Shown: positions 32,784 through 41,431 of the stretch, in pieces
Position numbering within the stretch: the first letter of the stretch is position 1
Layout: the number at the start of each line of letters is the position of its first letter
DNA from: Eubacterium sp. UBA3782
GTDB taxonomy: Bacteria; Bacillota; Clostridia; Lachnospirales; Lachnospiraceae
Length of the DNA: 55,775 nucleotides
Direction of reading: 5' to 3'
Assembly (NCBI GenBank): GCA_002368795.1
Contig: DFFG01000099.1
Coordinates: 1-55,775, forward strand
Made by a program: the position numbers and the translations under genes
Notes under the pieces: model-generated
Seen by the model: only the letters and a program-made list of their open reading frames with translations
What the model was told of the DNA's origin: nothing
Database searches by the model: none

Positions 32784-33380
32784 TTAACGGAGCAGCTCGT
32801 CCAGTGTCTTGCCATAGGAGGCAAGAAAGTCATCGCAGAAGCTTTTTACCTCAGGCAGCTCCTCTGCCATGGCCAGCAGGGACTCGGAGGTCGACTGCCG
32901 GGCTGTCCGAAATTCCCGGTTTCCTGAATTTTCTTCCTCAATACATTTGATCAGCGCGGAGATCTTGTCGGCTGCCTTTATCAGGCGCCGCATATACCGT
33001 TCCTCCTCTGAATCGCCGCCGCCGAAGATTTCCTCGTAGGCCGGGCGAAGATCCTCGGGAAGCTGGTCGAGCAGCCGGTTTTCCGCTACAGCTTCCACCT
33101 GGCGGTAAGCCTGCCGGATGTCGCTGTTGAAGTACTTGACCGGGGTCGGCATATCTCCGGTGATGATCTCGGCCGCATCGTGATAAAGGCCGGCCAGGGC
33201 CGCCTTTTCACTGTCGAGGTGTTTTCCAAAACGCACATTCCCGATCACGCAGAGAGCGTGTGCGATCATCGCCACTTCCAGCGAATGTTCGCTCAGGGTC
33301 TCCGCCCTCGAATTGCGCATCAGGGCCCAGCGCTCGATATATTTCATTCTCGAAATCGTGGCAAAAAAGCTGTGTGGCAC
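32784..33380 (-). CDS. HD-domain 5'-nucleotidase (YfbR-like)
   Basis: The 198-residue protein resembles YfbR, which removes phosphate from deoxynucleoside 5'-monophosphates. HD-domain ligands are visible: His in 'ETLSEHSLEVA', HD in 'GLYHDAAEIITGDMPTPVK', and Asp in 'KAADKISALIKC'. The start is GTG at 33380 with GGAGG seven bases upstream. The 91-base gap to mrpE contains an inverted repeat but no clear terminator, so readthrough into the Mrp operon is possible. Confidence 0.88.
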   Translation of the reverse strand: MPHSFFATISRMKYIERWALMRNSRAETLSEHSLEVAMIAHALCVIGNVRFGKHLDSEKAALAGLYHDAAEIITGDMPTPVKYFNSDIRQAYRQVEAVAENRLLDQLPEDLRPAYEEIFGGGDSEEERYMRRLIKAADKISALIKCIEEENSGNREFRTARQSTSESLLAMAEELPEVKSFCDDFLASYGKTLDELLR

Positions 33381-33410
33381 GATCTGACCTCCCGTCTGGA
33401 ATATCAGCTT

Positions 33411-33440
33411 ATTGTACTCTCTTTTATAGGAAGAAGTAAA
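33411..33440 (-). promoter_or_regulatory. putative promoter of the HD-domain gene
   Basis: On the minus strand: TTTACT (33435-33440), an 18-base spacer and TACAAT (33411-33416), 30 bases before the GTG start. Confidence 0.5.
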
Positions 33441-33529
33441 GCACAGAATACTAAAAATATGATATACTTAACCTTGATTTTCCATGCTTTTTCACTAAAA
33501 CACTAAAAACCGGCCGGGAGGTGCAGATA

Positions 33530-34627
33530 ATGAGCAAAAGGCAGAAAAAAAAGGCTCCGCTGTGGCGGAGATTCCTGCGGTTTGTCCTTGTTCTTGTGCT
33601 GGTGGTCGCTGCGCTGGCAGCGGCATTGATCGGCACGCTCACTGTTCTGGAGTATAAGCCTGCGGACAGCGAGATGCTGGCTGTGGAGGGCAGTCCGTCG
33701 GATACCCTCACGGAAGGAGATGGCCTGACGGTGCTTACCTGGAACATCGGCTACGGTGCGCTGGGCGACAATGCGGATTTCTTTATGGACGGCGGCACCC
33801 ATGTCTATACTGCGGACAAAGCGCGGGTACAGGAAAACATGGCGGCTGTTCAGGCACAGCTGACCGCATCTGCGGCAGACGTGGTATTTTTACAGGAGGC
33901 GGATGTAAATTCCTTCCGCTCCCGCGGCGTGGATGAGGTCGCGCAGATCCGCATGGCGTCCGAAGGCTTCTGCTCGGTTTTTGCCCTGAACTATAAGTGC
34001 CTGTTTGTTCCTTTCCCGATGCCGCCCATCGGAAAGGTCGAGAGCGGCATTCTGACGCTCAGCGCGTATCCCATCCGGGAGGCTGTCCGGCAGCAGCTGC
34101 CGGTGCCTTTCTCCTGGCCGGTCCGCGCGGCAAACCTGAAACGATGCCTGGAGGTCTCGAGGGTCCCCCTTGAGGGTTCGGAGCGGGAACTGGTCCTTAT
34201 CAATCTGCATCTGGAAGCCTATGACAGCGGCGAGGGCAAGACGGCCCAGACGGCAGCGCTGCGCGGTATTCTGGATGAAGAGAGAGCAAAGGGAAATTAC
34301 GTGATCGCCGGCGGCGATTTCAACCAGGTGTTTTCCGGCACGGATGCCTCCATGTATCCCACATACGAAGGAAAATGGCAGGCAGGCGCCATCGATCAGT
34401 CGGAATTTGATCCGTCCTGGCAGTTTTTGATGGACAGCACGCATCCGACCTGCCGGTCTCTGGATCAGCCGCTGAAAGGTGCCGACACGGAGAATTTCCA
34501 GTACTATATGATCGATGGTTTCATCGTTTCGGATAACATCCGGGTGGACAGTCTGGAGACTCTGGACCTTGGCTTTGTCAATTCCGATCACAACCCGGTG
34601 CGGATGGAAGTCACACTGGGAGCATAA
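33530..34627 (+). CDS. membrane-anchored endonuclease/exonuclease/phosphatase family protein
   Basis: The 365-residue protein has a basic N-terminus and one membrane segment (about 14-40), followed by an extracytoplasmic EEP domain. Domain motifs are 'VLTWNIGYGAL', 'VVFLQEAD', 'INLHLEAYDSGEGK', 'IAGGDFNQV' and 'NSDHNPVRMEV', covering the metal and catalytic residues of the DNase I/sphingomyelinase superfamily. The substrate (nucleic acid, phospholipid or inositol phosphate) cannot be told. The ATG at 33530 has GGGAGG eight bases upstream. Confidence 0.88.
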   Translation: MSKRQKKKAPLWRRFLRFVLVLVLVVAALAAALIGTLTVLEYKPADSEMLAVEGSPSDTLTEGDGLTVLTWNIGYGALGDNADFFMDGGTHVYTADKARVQENMAAVQAQLTASAADVVFLQEADVNSFRSRGVDEVAQIRMASEGFCSVFALNYKCLFVPFPMPPIGKVESGILTLSAYPIREAVRQQLPVPFSWPVRAANLKRCLEVSRVPLEGSERELVLINLHLEAYDSGEGKTAQTAALRGILDEERAKGNYVIAGGDFNQVFSGTDASMYPTYEGKWQAGAIDQSEFDPSWQFLMDSTHPTCRSLDQPLKGADTENFQYYMIDGFIVSDNIRVDSLETLDLGFVNSDHNPVRMEVTLGA

Positions 34628-34812
34628 GCAGATCTTCCCTGCGCGGACCATCGCAGCTGCATATACAGGAGCCTTGTGGAACCTCCACAGCGCAGGAGAA
34701 GCGGCAAAGAAATCTTCATGTTTCGAATGCAGTGAAAAATACAGTACAAATATACGGAAACATGAGTTATCATAAATAGCGGTATTATAGTCATCACAGG
34801 AGTTGCTTGCTT

Positions 34813-36183
34813 ATGAAGTTTGACAGGAATTTTTTCGAACGTAAATGGGTCGCCAATTCGCTGGCGGCTGTGATCGGCGTAACGGCGTATATGCTTCTTT
34901 CGCATATCCACCTGTTCGGACGGGCTGTGAGTTCCTTCATGGGCTTTGTCCAGCCGGTATTTTTCGGCATCATCATCGCCTATGTGCTGGATCCTCTGAC
35001 CAAATTGTTTGAGAGATACTTTTTTGCAAAAGTCGAAAAACCAGCCAGAAAGCGTATGCTGTCGGTGGTCTGTACGCTGGTGCTGATCGGAGGACTGATC
35101 ATCCTTCTTCTGGTCGCATTGATCCCGCAGCTGATCAACAGTATTATCAGCCTGATGGACAACGTCAATATGTATGCGATCACGATCCATCGGCTGCTTG
35201 GAAATCTGGGAAATACCACGGCAGAGACGGGCATCGATATCTCGGGACTGATCTCCTCGGGGCGTGAATTCCTCGAGAATTTCCTGCGGAGCCTGCCAAG
35301 CAACGTCAATAACATTATCAACACATCCATGCATGTGGGCTCGACGCTGTTTTCTCTGGTGATTGCTTTCATCATGGCAATCTACTTCATGATGGGCAAG
35401 GAACGGCTGCTGACATGGATCGCGAACCTTCTCAAGCTGATCCTCTCTGAAAAAAGCTATAAGAATTCCGCGGAATTCTGGCAGCAGTGCAATACGATCC
35501 TGATCCGTTATATCGTCGGCGATGTGCTGGACGGTCTGATCGTCGGCATCGCCAACAGCATCTTCATGCTGATTGCCGGTCTTCCCTATAACGTCCTGAT
35601 CTCCGTTGTCGTCGGTCTGACCAACCTGGCCCCGACCTTCGGTCCGATCGTCGGCGCAGTTTTCGGCGGGATCATTCTTTTCCTGGTCAATCCCTGGTAC
35701 TGCCTGTGGTTCCTGATCTTTACCGTGATCCTGCAGACGGTCGACGGATATATCATTAAACCCAGACTGTTTGGAAACACCCTTGGCGTATCTGCGCTGT
35801 GGATCCTGATCTGCATCGTAGTGGGCGGCCGGATGTTCGGCGTGGCCGGCATTCTTTTCGCAATTCCCGCAGCCGCGATCATGGACTATATCTTCCACAA
35901 AGGAATCCTGGTGGCGCTGGAGCGGCGCAAAGACAATCAGGAACAGAGAGAGAAAGAGAAGATCGAGATGCGCGCAGATCTGCAGGAGGTCCTGCGCAAC
36001 GAGATCCGGGATGAGATGGAGTCCAAAAACTACGCAGAGATGCGTGATGAGGTAAAGGCCGAGCTCAAGCGAGAGATCGAGCAGGAGCTGCAGGAGGAGG
36101 CTGACGAGGAAGCCCCGGCTGCTCCAGATGCCGGGCAGAAGCCGGCGGAGCCCGAGGGATTCCCGAGTCAGAGTAAGCTGTAA
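34813..36183 (+). CDS. AI-2E family transporter
   Basis: The 456-residue membrane protein (PerM/TqsA/AI-2E family) has about eight spans; 'FVQPVFFGIIIAYVLDPL', 'IAFIMAIYFMMGKE', 'YIVGDVLDGLIVGIANSI' and 'GLTNLAPTFGPIVGAVFGG' are typical. Members export autoinducer-2 or move Na+/H+; the substrate here is unknown. Unusually, residues about 375-456 form a long, highly charged coiled coil with a Pro/Glu/Ala tail, beyond the normal end near 370. The ATG at 34813 has AGGAG ten bases upstream. Confidence 0.9.
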   Translation: MKFDRNFFERKWVANSLAAVIGVTAYMLLSHIHLFGRAVSSFMGFVQPVFFGIIIAYVLDPLTKLFERYFFAKVEKPARKRMLSVVCTLVLIGGLIILLLVALIPQLINSIISLMDNVNMYAITIHRLLGNLGNTTAETGIDISGLISSGREFLENFLRSLPSNVNNIINTSMHVGSTLFSLVIAFIMAIYFMMGKERLLTWIANLLKLILSEKSYKNSAEFWQQCNTILIRYIVGDVLDGLIVGIANSIFMLIAGLPYNVLISVVVGLTNLAPTFGPIVGAVFGGIILFLVNPWYCLWFLIFTVILQTVDGYIIKPRLFGNTLGVSALWILICIVVGGRMFGVAGILFAIPAAAIMDYIFHKGILVALERRKDNQEQREKEKIEMRADLQEVLRNEIRDEMESKNYAEMRDEVKAELKREIEQELQEEADEEAPAAPDAGQKPAEPEGFPSQSKL

Positions 36184-36216
36184 AAGTTTTGATAATTGCA
36201 TTGAGACACGCCTCCC

Positions 36217-36287
36217 GGAAGGCATTACGCAAACGGCTTCGGCCTTGTCAGGCCTGCAGAATGTTTGGTTTGCATAAAGAGCTTCTG
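36217..36287 (+). repeat. 65-nt hairpin repeat, copy 1 (diverged)
   Basis: GGAAGGCATTACGCAAAC then GGCCT-TGTC-AGGCC, GTTTG and a degenerate 3' arm. The inner stem differs from copies 2 and 3 by a compensated base pair (T-A for C-G). Confidence 0.75.
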
Positions 36288-36300
36288 AAGGCTGCATACA

Positions 36301-36394
36301 GCACACGCCCCGGAAGGCATTACGCAAACGGCTTCGGCCCTGTCGGGCCTGCAGAATGTTTGCTTTAATGTCTTCCGGGGCGTGTGCTTTCTTT
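36301..36394 (+). terminator. 65-nt hairpin repeat, copy 2, acting as terminator
   Basis: A perfect 16-bp outer stem (GCACACGCCCCGGAAG with CTTCCGGGGCGTGTGC, 36301-36316 and 36372-36387) is followed by TTTCTTTCTT. Inside lie CATTA/TAATG, GCAAAC/GTTTGC and GGCCC/GGGCC. The core repeats at 54046-54110. Confidence 0.85.
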
Positions 36395-36451
36395 CTTGAC
36401 TAATCGGTTTTCATCAAGACTATTTTCTTATGGGAATTTAAAGAAAAATAT

Positions 36452-36559
36452 AAAAAAAGGCCGCCGCACCGGCATGGCCTGCATTATTTTTTTGGGGATG
36501 CGCTTTTGCGCATGCTCCATTATGATGCAGGGGCATTGCTTTTGTGCAGCGGCTTTTTT
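36452..36559. terminator. long bidirectional terminator
   Basis: The outer stem GCCGCCGCAC/GTGCAGCGGC has A7 on the left and T6 on the right. Inner helices are CCTGCATTAT/ATGATGCAGG and ATGCGC-TTTT-GCGCAT. It ends the DtxR-type gene on the minus strand. Confidence 0.85.
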
Positions 36560-36578
36560 GTTTATTCCACAGCTGGTA

Positions 36579-36944
36579 TTAAACCCGATCGGAGAGCTCG
36601 GACAGGGCGACGAAGGTGGAGTCGCTGATGTCGTGCTCGACTTTGCAGGCGTCTTCTCTTGCTGTTGACGGGTCAACGCCGATTTTGATAAAGAATTCTG
36701 TCAGCATCTTGTGCCGTTTGTATATCCGCTCTGCGATTTCCATGCCGGAGTCGGTCAAGGTGATGAAGCCGGAATGATCCATGGTGATGTAGCCGTTTTC
36801 CCGAAGCCGTTTTGTCGCATAGCTTACGCTGGGCTTTGTTACGCCAAGCTGCTCGGCGATGTCGATCGAACGGACATAGCCATGGGTTTCCTTCATCATC
36901 AGCATTGCTTCCAAATAATCTTCCGCAGATTTTTGAATTTTCAT
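36579..36944 (-). CDS. DtxR/MntR family metal-dependent regulator
   Basis: The 121-residue repressor has an N-terminal winged helix (1-65, 'MKIQKSAEDYLEAMLMM', 'LGVTKPSVSYATKRLRENG') and the helical dimerisation/metal domain ('CKVEHDISDSTFVALSEL'). The Cys-x-x-Glu-His arrangement fits metal binding in this family. There is no C-terminal SH3-like domain, as in MntR rather than DtxR. It probably senses Mn or Fe. No metal transporter lies adjacent. A palindrome overlapping its promoter suggests autoregulation. The ribosome site is weak (GGTGA). Confidence 0.88.
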   Translation of the reverse strand: MKIQKSAEDYLEAMLMMKETHGYVRSIDIAEQLGVTKPSVSYATKRLRENGYITMDHSGFITLTDSGMEIAERIYKRHKMLTEFFIKIGVDPSTAREDACKVEHDISDSTFVALSELSDRV

Positions 36945-37009
36945 TTCAGTTCACCGACTTTCCTTCTTGATAGTTGTTTTTTTCCGCATTGACCGTCTTT
37001 GGCGGTCCC

Positions 37010-37047
37010 GTTGAGTCAACTCTATCACGATTCCAGATCTATTTCAA
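37010..37047 (-). promoter_or_regulatory. promoter and candidate operator of the DtxR-type gene
   Basis: On the minus strand TTGAAA (37042-37047), a 17-base spacer and TAGAGT (37019-37024). The palindrome GTTGAGTCAAC (37010-37020) overlaps the -10 edge, and a GACCG/CGGTC hairpin lies just downstream (36991-37007). Confidence 0.5.
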
Positions 37048-37170
37048 GATTTAGCACGCATTTTGATTGCGCATAATTCAAAAAAGATAGCATTTTCGAA
37101 TTGCAGTGAGAGATATCTACCGGGAACAGGGGAACGAAAACGGGAACAGATCCAGCGTTTTTGTGCTGTT

Positions 37171-38475
37171 TTACGCGCTCTTTTTCTTGCCCTGCGTACG
37201 GAAACGTTCCCTGTCTTTTTTCTCTGCCGGCTTTTCTGTTACCTCGCCTGCCTTGATCAGTGCCTGCTTGGTCAGCAGCGGTCCGACGAGCTCATAGATC
37301 AGTACGCTGAACAGGGTGATGTTGCGGATCGTGGAGCCTTCGAAGGTGCCAAGCGCCATGGCCTGGTTGCACATGCCGAGGGCTACGCCTGCCTGGGGCA
37401 GGAGGGTGATGCCCAGATATTTCTGGACGTTGGGGCTGCAGTGCAGGGCGCGGCTGCTTTCTCTTGCGCCGAAGTACTTGCCCAGAGAACGGGAAAGGAT
37501 ATAGACGATGCCGATCAGGACATAGCTGAAGTGAAGGAAGACATTCAGCTCCAGCTCAGCGCCGCTGACCACAAAGAAGGTGGCATTCAGCGGGGCGGTC
37601 CATTTCTCCGCACGCTGCATGATATCCTCGGAAAATTCACTCCTGTTGACGAAGACCGTGCCGAGCATCATGCAGACAAGAAGCGAGGAGAAGGAGAGGG
37701 TCGCCTTGCCCAGCGGGATCTCCAGATAGGAGAGGGCGATGGTCATAAACACAAAGGAGATCGTCAGCGACAGACGGTTCGTGTTGGAGAAGAACAGTTT
37801 CTCCAGCTCGGAGAGCACGAAGCCCAGCACACTGCCCAGGAGCAGGGAACCGATGATCTCCAGGATCGGGTTGATGACGATGGAGATTACGTCCAGGCTG
37901 CCGCCGATGAGGGCCTGCGCGATGCCGAAGGAGACGGAAAAGACGACCAGGCCGACGGCGTCATCCAGCGCAACGATGGGAAGCAGGAGCCTTGTCAGCG
38001 GACCGTCAGCCTTGTACTGGCGGACGACCATGAGGGTAGCTGCCGGCGCGGTGGCACTGGCAATGGCGCCCATCGTGATGACCACAGGGATGGGCAGGAT
38101 CTCCGGACCGACGATAAAGTGAAGGCAGAAGAGCGCCAGGTCGACCAGAACGGTGGCCGCGACCGCCTGCAGGATGCCGATGATGGTGGCAGCCTTTCCG
38201 GTATGCTTCAGCTCGCTCAGACGGAATTCGCTGCCGATGGAAAAGGCGATAAAGCCAAGGGCTGCCGTGTTGATCACACTTAAGGTCTCCACAGCCTCCG
38301 CAGAGACAAAGCCCAGGCCCTCGATGCCCAGCCGTCCGAGGCCGTAAGGGCCGACCAAAAGACCTGCGATCAGATAGCAGGTCACATCAGGGAAGTTGAA
38401 ACCCAGTTTTTTAAATACACGGGTAAGCATCAGCCCGGAAAACAGGGCGATGGCAGTTGACAGAAAGATGTCCAT
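37171..38475 (-). CDS. cation:proton antiporter (CPA family)
   Basis: The 434-residue protein has about 12 membrane spans; 'FPDVTCYLIAGLLVGPYGLG', 'AIASATAPAATLMVVRQY' and 'LPIVALDDAVGLVVFSVSFG' include the paired-acidic ion site region typical of NhaP/KefB-type exchangers. There is no C-terminal TrkA-N domain; the protein ends in a Lys/Arg-rich tail. The ATG at 38475 is preferred (AAGG nine bases upstream) over an in-frame ATG at 38508. Confidence 0.9.
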   Translation of the reverse strand: MDIFLSTAIALFSGLMLTRVFKKLGFNFPDVTCYLIAGLLVGPYGLGRLGIEGLGFVSAEAVETLSVINTAALGFIAFSIGSEFRLSELKHTGKAATIIGILQAVAATVLVDLALFCLHFIVGPEILPIPVVITMGAIASATAPAATLMVVRQYKADGPLTRLLLPIVALDDAVGLVVFSVSFGIAQALIGGSLDVISIVINPILEIIGSLLLGSVLGFVLSELEKLFFSNTNRLSLTISFVFMTIALSYLEIPLGKATLSFSSLLVCMMLGTVFVNRSEFSEDIMQRAEKWTAPLNATFFVVSGAELELNVFLHFSYVLIGIVYILSRSLGKYFGARESSRALHCSPNVQKYLGITLLPQAGVALGMCNQAMALGTFEGSTIRNITLFSVLIYELVGPLLTKQALIKAGEVTEKPAEKKDRERFRTQGKKKSA

Positions 38476-38797
38476 AGTTGGTGTCCTTCCTAATATATTA
38501 TGTAGCATTTATTATGTAGCAGCGGCAGGAAGCTGCGGGCCTTCTCCTGACTGGCCGGGGAAAGAACCGCCGCTTTTGCGCACCAATGTTAATTCTATGC
38601 CCGGCGCAGGGAGAAGTAAAGGCCAATAATCAACGAAAGCCTGCCGGAAAATGAAGATTTCTTGGCCATTTTTTTGATTCTGCTATTGACAATGCATAAA
38701 TATTTGATACAATGAAATTGCACAAAATCAATACGCACAGGTAAGCCATTTACGAAACACAAGATATATCCCATAAGTACTACAGGAGGATAAGGTC
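38476..38797. other. divergent regulatory region, antiporter and glutathione peroxidase genes
   Basis: The 322-base gap holds a direct repeat TATTATGTAGCA (38496-38507 and 38510-38521, 14-bp period) just upstream of the antiporter gene and the gpx promoter (38686-38713). The GGCCA/TGGCC pair with a T7 run near 38623-38676 is weak. No gene is seen. Confidence 0.55.
38686..38713 (+). promoter_or_regulatory. promoter of the glutathione peroxidase gene
   Basis: TTGACA, a 16-base spacer and TACAAT, about 85 bases before the start codon. Confidence 0.75.
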
Positions 38798-39343
38798 ATG
38801 AGTGAATTCTACAACTATTCCGTTACTACCCCGAAGGGCGAAGAGGTTCCTATGAAGGATTTCGAGGGAAAGGTCGTTCTCGTTGTCAACACAGCTACCG
38901 GCTGCGGCTTCACTCCTCATTACAAAGATCTTGAGGACATGTACGAGAAATATCATGACAAGGGTCTGGAGATCGTCGATGTTCCCTGCAACCAGTTTGC
39001 CGGCCAGACTCCGGGTACCGACGATGAGATCCATGAGTTCTGCACGCTGAAGTACAACACCCAGTTCCCGCAGATGAAGAAATCCGATGTCAACGGTGAG
39101 AATGCTATCCCGCTGTTCAAATATCTGAAGAGCCAGAAGGGCTTCGAGGGCTTTGGCATGAGCCCGGCAGCACTGGCAATGAGTGCCATGCTCAAGAAGA
39201 TCGACAAGGATTACAAGAAGAATCCGGAGATCAAGTGGAACTTCACCAAGTTCGTCGTTGACCGTCAGGGCAATGTGGTGGCCCGTTTCGAGCCCACTGC
39301 AAAGATGAGCGATGTGGAGAAATGTGTAGCATCCCTGATCTGA
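38798..39343 (+). CDS. glutathione peroxidase family (thioredoxin-type) peroxidase
   Basis: The 181-residue peroxidase reduces hydroperoxides. The peroxidatic residue is Cys36 in 'NTATGCGFTP' (Cys rather than selenocysteine). Cys64 in 'VPCNQFAGQ' and Cys82 in 'HEFCTLKYN' match the spacing of thioredoxin-dependent GPx, where the third Cys resolves. 'WNFTKFVVDRQGNVVARFEPT' is the conserved C-terminal block. It has its own promoter and an AGGAGG site eight bases upstream. It stands alone, ended by the 170-nt element, and suits oxygen defence in an anaerobe. Confidence 0.95.
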   Translation: MSEFYNYSVTTPKGEEVPMKDFEGKVVLVVNTATGCGFTPHYKDLEDMYEKYHDKGLEIVDVPCNQFAGQTPGTDDEIHEFCTLKYNTQFPQMKKSDVNGENAIPLFKYLKSQKGFEGFGMSPAALAMSAMLKKIDKDYKKNPEIKWNFTKFVVDRQGNVVARFEPTAKMSDVEKCVASLI

Positions 39344-39410
39344 GATCAGACAGAATAACATCCGCTGCGCAAAACTAAATCAGACGTTTGCGTGTATGCT
39401 GGAGACAGAA

Positions 39411-39590
39411 AAGGGGCTGTCGCACTAAGCATTTGATACATAAATATTCTTACGGGAAACGCTCCCGCTCTGTCCTCGCGCAGTGGCACTAAGTCGGAAT
39501 CAGAAGATTCCTCCAAGTGCCAGCGCTGCGGATGTTCCCTTCAGAATATTTATGCACACCTTTTGCTTAGTGCGACAGCCCTTTTTTCTG
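39411..39590 (+). repeat. 170-nt structured palindromic element, copy A (also terminator)
   Basis: Terminal arms GGGGCTGTCGCACTAAGCA and TGCTTAGTGCGACAGCCC, then a TAAATATTCT/AGAATATTTA helix, a GGGAA/TTCCC helix, and an inner CGCAG/CTGCG plus GGCACT/AGTGCC arm ending in GGAATC/GATTCC. TTTTTT follows the right arm. It lies between convergent gpx and cbiK. Copy C is its reverse complement with one difference. Confidence 0.9.
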
Positions 39591-39600
39591 TCTGACCGTG

Positions 39601-40377
39601 TTACAGCACGGCAGCCTCTTTTGCATGCTCGATGTAGATCGCCCGGATCTCGGGATATTCGCCAAAGCCCCGGAGGATCGCTTCGGTCTCAAAGCCTTCC
39701 GCGTTAAAGCGGTTTTTCCAGGAATCCTCCTCGTCGCCGGCCATATCATTGGTGGCATGGTCGCCGGCAACAAACATGAAGACCGACAGCCAGACCTTTG
39801 CTGGTGCAAGCGCTTTTACGCGCCCGAGCACATCGTCAAAGGAGGGATCCCCCTCTACCGTGCCCATACAGAAGTTAGGACAGCCAAGAGCCTGGAAACG
39901 GTCGTCGATGGTCCGGTAGATGCTGCCGGCGGAGTGCTCGGTTCCGTGTCCCATAAAGACGATGGCATCGTTCTTTCCGATAAAGGAGAAGAGGGAGCGG
40001 ACCGCCGTGATCACCCGGTCGATATCTGCATCTGAAGCCAGAAGAGGTGCGCCGATGGCGATCCGGTCAAAACGGCTGCGGTACGAACGGAGTGTCTCCA
40101 TCATCTTGTCATTTTCAATGGCGGGAGTGAAGTGGGTCGGCTGGACCAGAAGGTCGGTCACACCGTCCGCAAGGGCCCTGTCCAGAGCCTCGGTCAGGGT
40201 GTCGATCTGCAGACCCTCGGTCTTTGCGAGCTTCCGGATGATAAAGCCGCTGCTCCAGGCGCGGTAGAATTTGCGGTCCGGGAAGGCAGCCGCCAGATCC
40301 TTTTCTACAGCATAGATCGTCTTTTCACGGGTCTCCTTGTAGGATGTGCCAAAGCTGACAACAAGCAAAGCTTTCAT
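39601..40377 (-). CDS. cbiK: sirohydrochlorin cobaltochelatase
   Basis: The 258-residue enzyme inserts Co2+ into sirohydrochlorin, the first committed step of anaerobic cobalamin synthesis. Family motifs are 'LLVVSFGTSYKETREKTI', 'VFMGHGTEHSAGSIY' (catalytic His), and 'FMFVAGDHATNDMAGDEEDSWK' (second His and acidic residues). No signal peptide is present, so it is the cytoplasmic form. The start at 40377 (GAGGTG five bases upstream) gives the normal N-terminus. It partners metabolically with cbiL 20 kb away. No B12 riboswitch is seen upstream. Confidence 0.94.
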   Translation of the reverse strand: MKALLVVSFGTSYKETREKTIYAVEKDLAAAFPDRKFYRAWSSGFIIRKLAKTEGLQIDTLTEALDRALADGVTDLLVQPTHFTPAIENDKMMETLRSYRSRFDRIAIGAPLLASDADIDRVITAVRSLFSFIGKNDAIVFMGHGTEHSAGSIYRTIDDRFQALGCPNFCMGTVEGDPSFDDVLGRVKALAPAKVWLSVFMFVAGDHATNDMAGDEEDSWKNRFNAEGFETEAILRGFGEYPEIRAIYIEHAKEAAVL

Positions 40378-40509
40378 AATGCACCTCATGGTTTCTTTGT
40401 ATTCTGCAATAACGCAGAAGTAGTCTTATATATGCCTCTGGATGAAGGCTGTTTTCGTGTCCCCTGGGCATGCCTTCATGCACTGCATCATTATCGTACC
40501 ATGGAAAGA

Positions 40510-40538
40510 TTGTTTTCGGTACAGTTTTTGTGTATGAT
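40510..40538 (+). promoter_or_regulatory. putative promoter of the ABC-2 operon
   Basis: TTGTTT, a 17-base spacer and TATGAT, about 40 bases before the first gene. Confidence 0.5.
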
Positions 40539-40579
40539 AGTGTATGTTGTTTTATCATATCTCTGCGGGGGCGGATCAC

Positions 40580-41422
40580 ATGATCGAACTGAAAAATCTG
40601 ACAAAAAAATTTGGAAATTTTACAGCGGTGGATCACCTGAATCTGAAGATCGAGACAGGGGAGTTTTTTGGCCTTCTTGGCTCTAACGGCGCGGGAAAGA
40701 CCACGACGATCAGCATGATTTCTACGGTCCTGCTGCCGACGGAGGGTGAGGTGCTGCTTGACGGCGTGCCGCTGACCAGAACGGCCTCCGAGCAGAAGCG
40801 CAAGCTCAGCGTGATCACGCAGGAATACTCCATGCGGCAGGACATGACCATGAACGAGGTCATGGAATACCAGGGACGCCTGTACTATATGCCCAGAAAG
40901 CTGATCAAGGAAAAAACTGAGGAGCTGCTGGAGTTTGCGGGTCTGATCGATTTCCGCAAGCGGACGGTAAGGCATCTGTCGGGCGGTATGAAGCGGAAGC
41001 TGATGATCTGCCGGGCCTTGATGATCGAGCCGGAGATCCTCCTTCTGGATGAGCCGACGGCCGGCATGGATGCCTTTTCCCGCCGGCAGATGTGGAATCT
41101 GCTGCGCCAGCTTCACGAGAAAAACCTGACACTCCTTCTGACGACTCACTATATCGATGAGGCGGAATCCCTGTGCGGCAGAGTCGCCATCATGGACAAG
41201 GGCCGGCTGGATGTGATCGATACGCCCCGTCATCTGATCGATGAGCTGGGTAAATTTGCGGTGGATGAGACCTCCCAGGACGGACTGGTCAGCCACTATT
41301 TTGGAGAGAAGAACGAGGCGATCCGCTTCCTTTCCGAGACGGAGGGAGAGCTCGCCATGCGAAACACGACACTGGAAGACGTTTTTGTCGAGCGGATCGG
41401 CCGGCATATCGAAAGGCGGTAA
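40580..41422 (+). CDS. ABC-2 type transporter ATP-binding protein
   Basis: The 280-residue ATPase has Walker A 'GSNGAGKTT', the Q-loop 'ITQEYSM', signature 'LSGGMKRKL', Walker B 'ILLLDEPTAGMD' and the switch His in 'LTTHYIDEAESL'. The C-terminal 60 residues form the DrrA/NodI-type regulatory tail. It pairs with the following permease (nine bases apart). The start at 40580 gives MIELKNLTK and is preferred over the upstream in-frame ATG at 40544. Confidence 0.93.
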   Translation: MIELKNLTKKFGNFTAVDHLNLKIETGEFFGLLGSNGAGKTTTISMISTVLLPTEGEVLLDGVPLTRTASEQKRKLSVITQEYSMRQDMTMNEVMEYQGRLYYMPRKLIKEKTEELLEFAGLIDFRKRTVRHLSGGMKRKLMICRALMIEPEILLLDEPTAGMDAFSRRQMWNLLRQLHEKNLTLLLTTHYIDEAESLCGRVAIMDKGRLDVIDTPRHLIDELGKFAVDETSQDGLVSHYFGEKNEAIRFLSETEGELAMRNTTLEDVFVERIGRHIERR

Positions 41423-41431
41423 AGAAGCATT

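Larger units (their letters stand above)
36184..36578. other. intergenic region of three large hairpins
   Basis: The 395-base convergent gap between the AI-2E gene and the DtxR-type gene is filled by two copies of the 65-nt hairpin repeat (36217-36287, 36301-36387) and a long terminator (36452-36559). No gene is seen. Confidence 0.7.
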
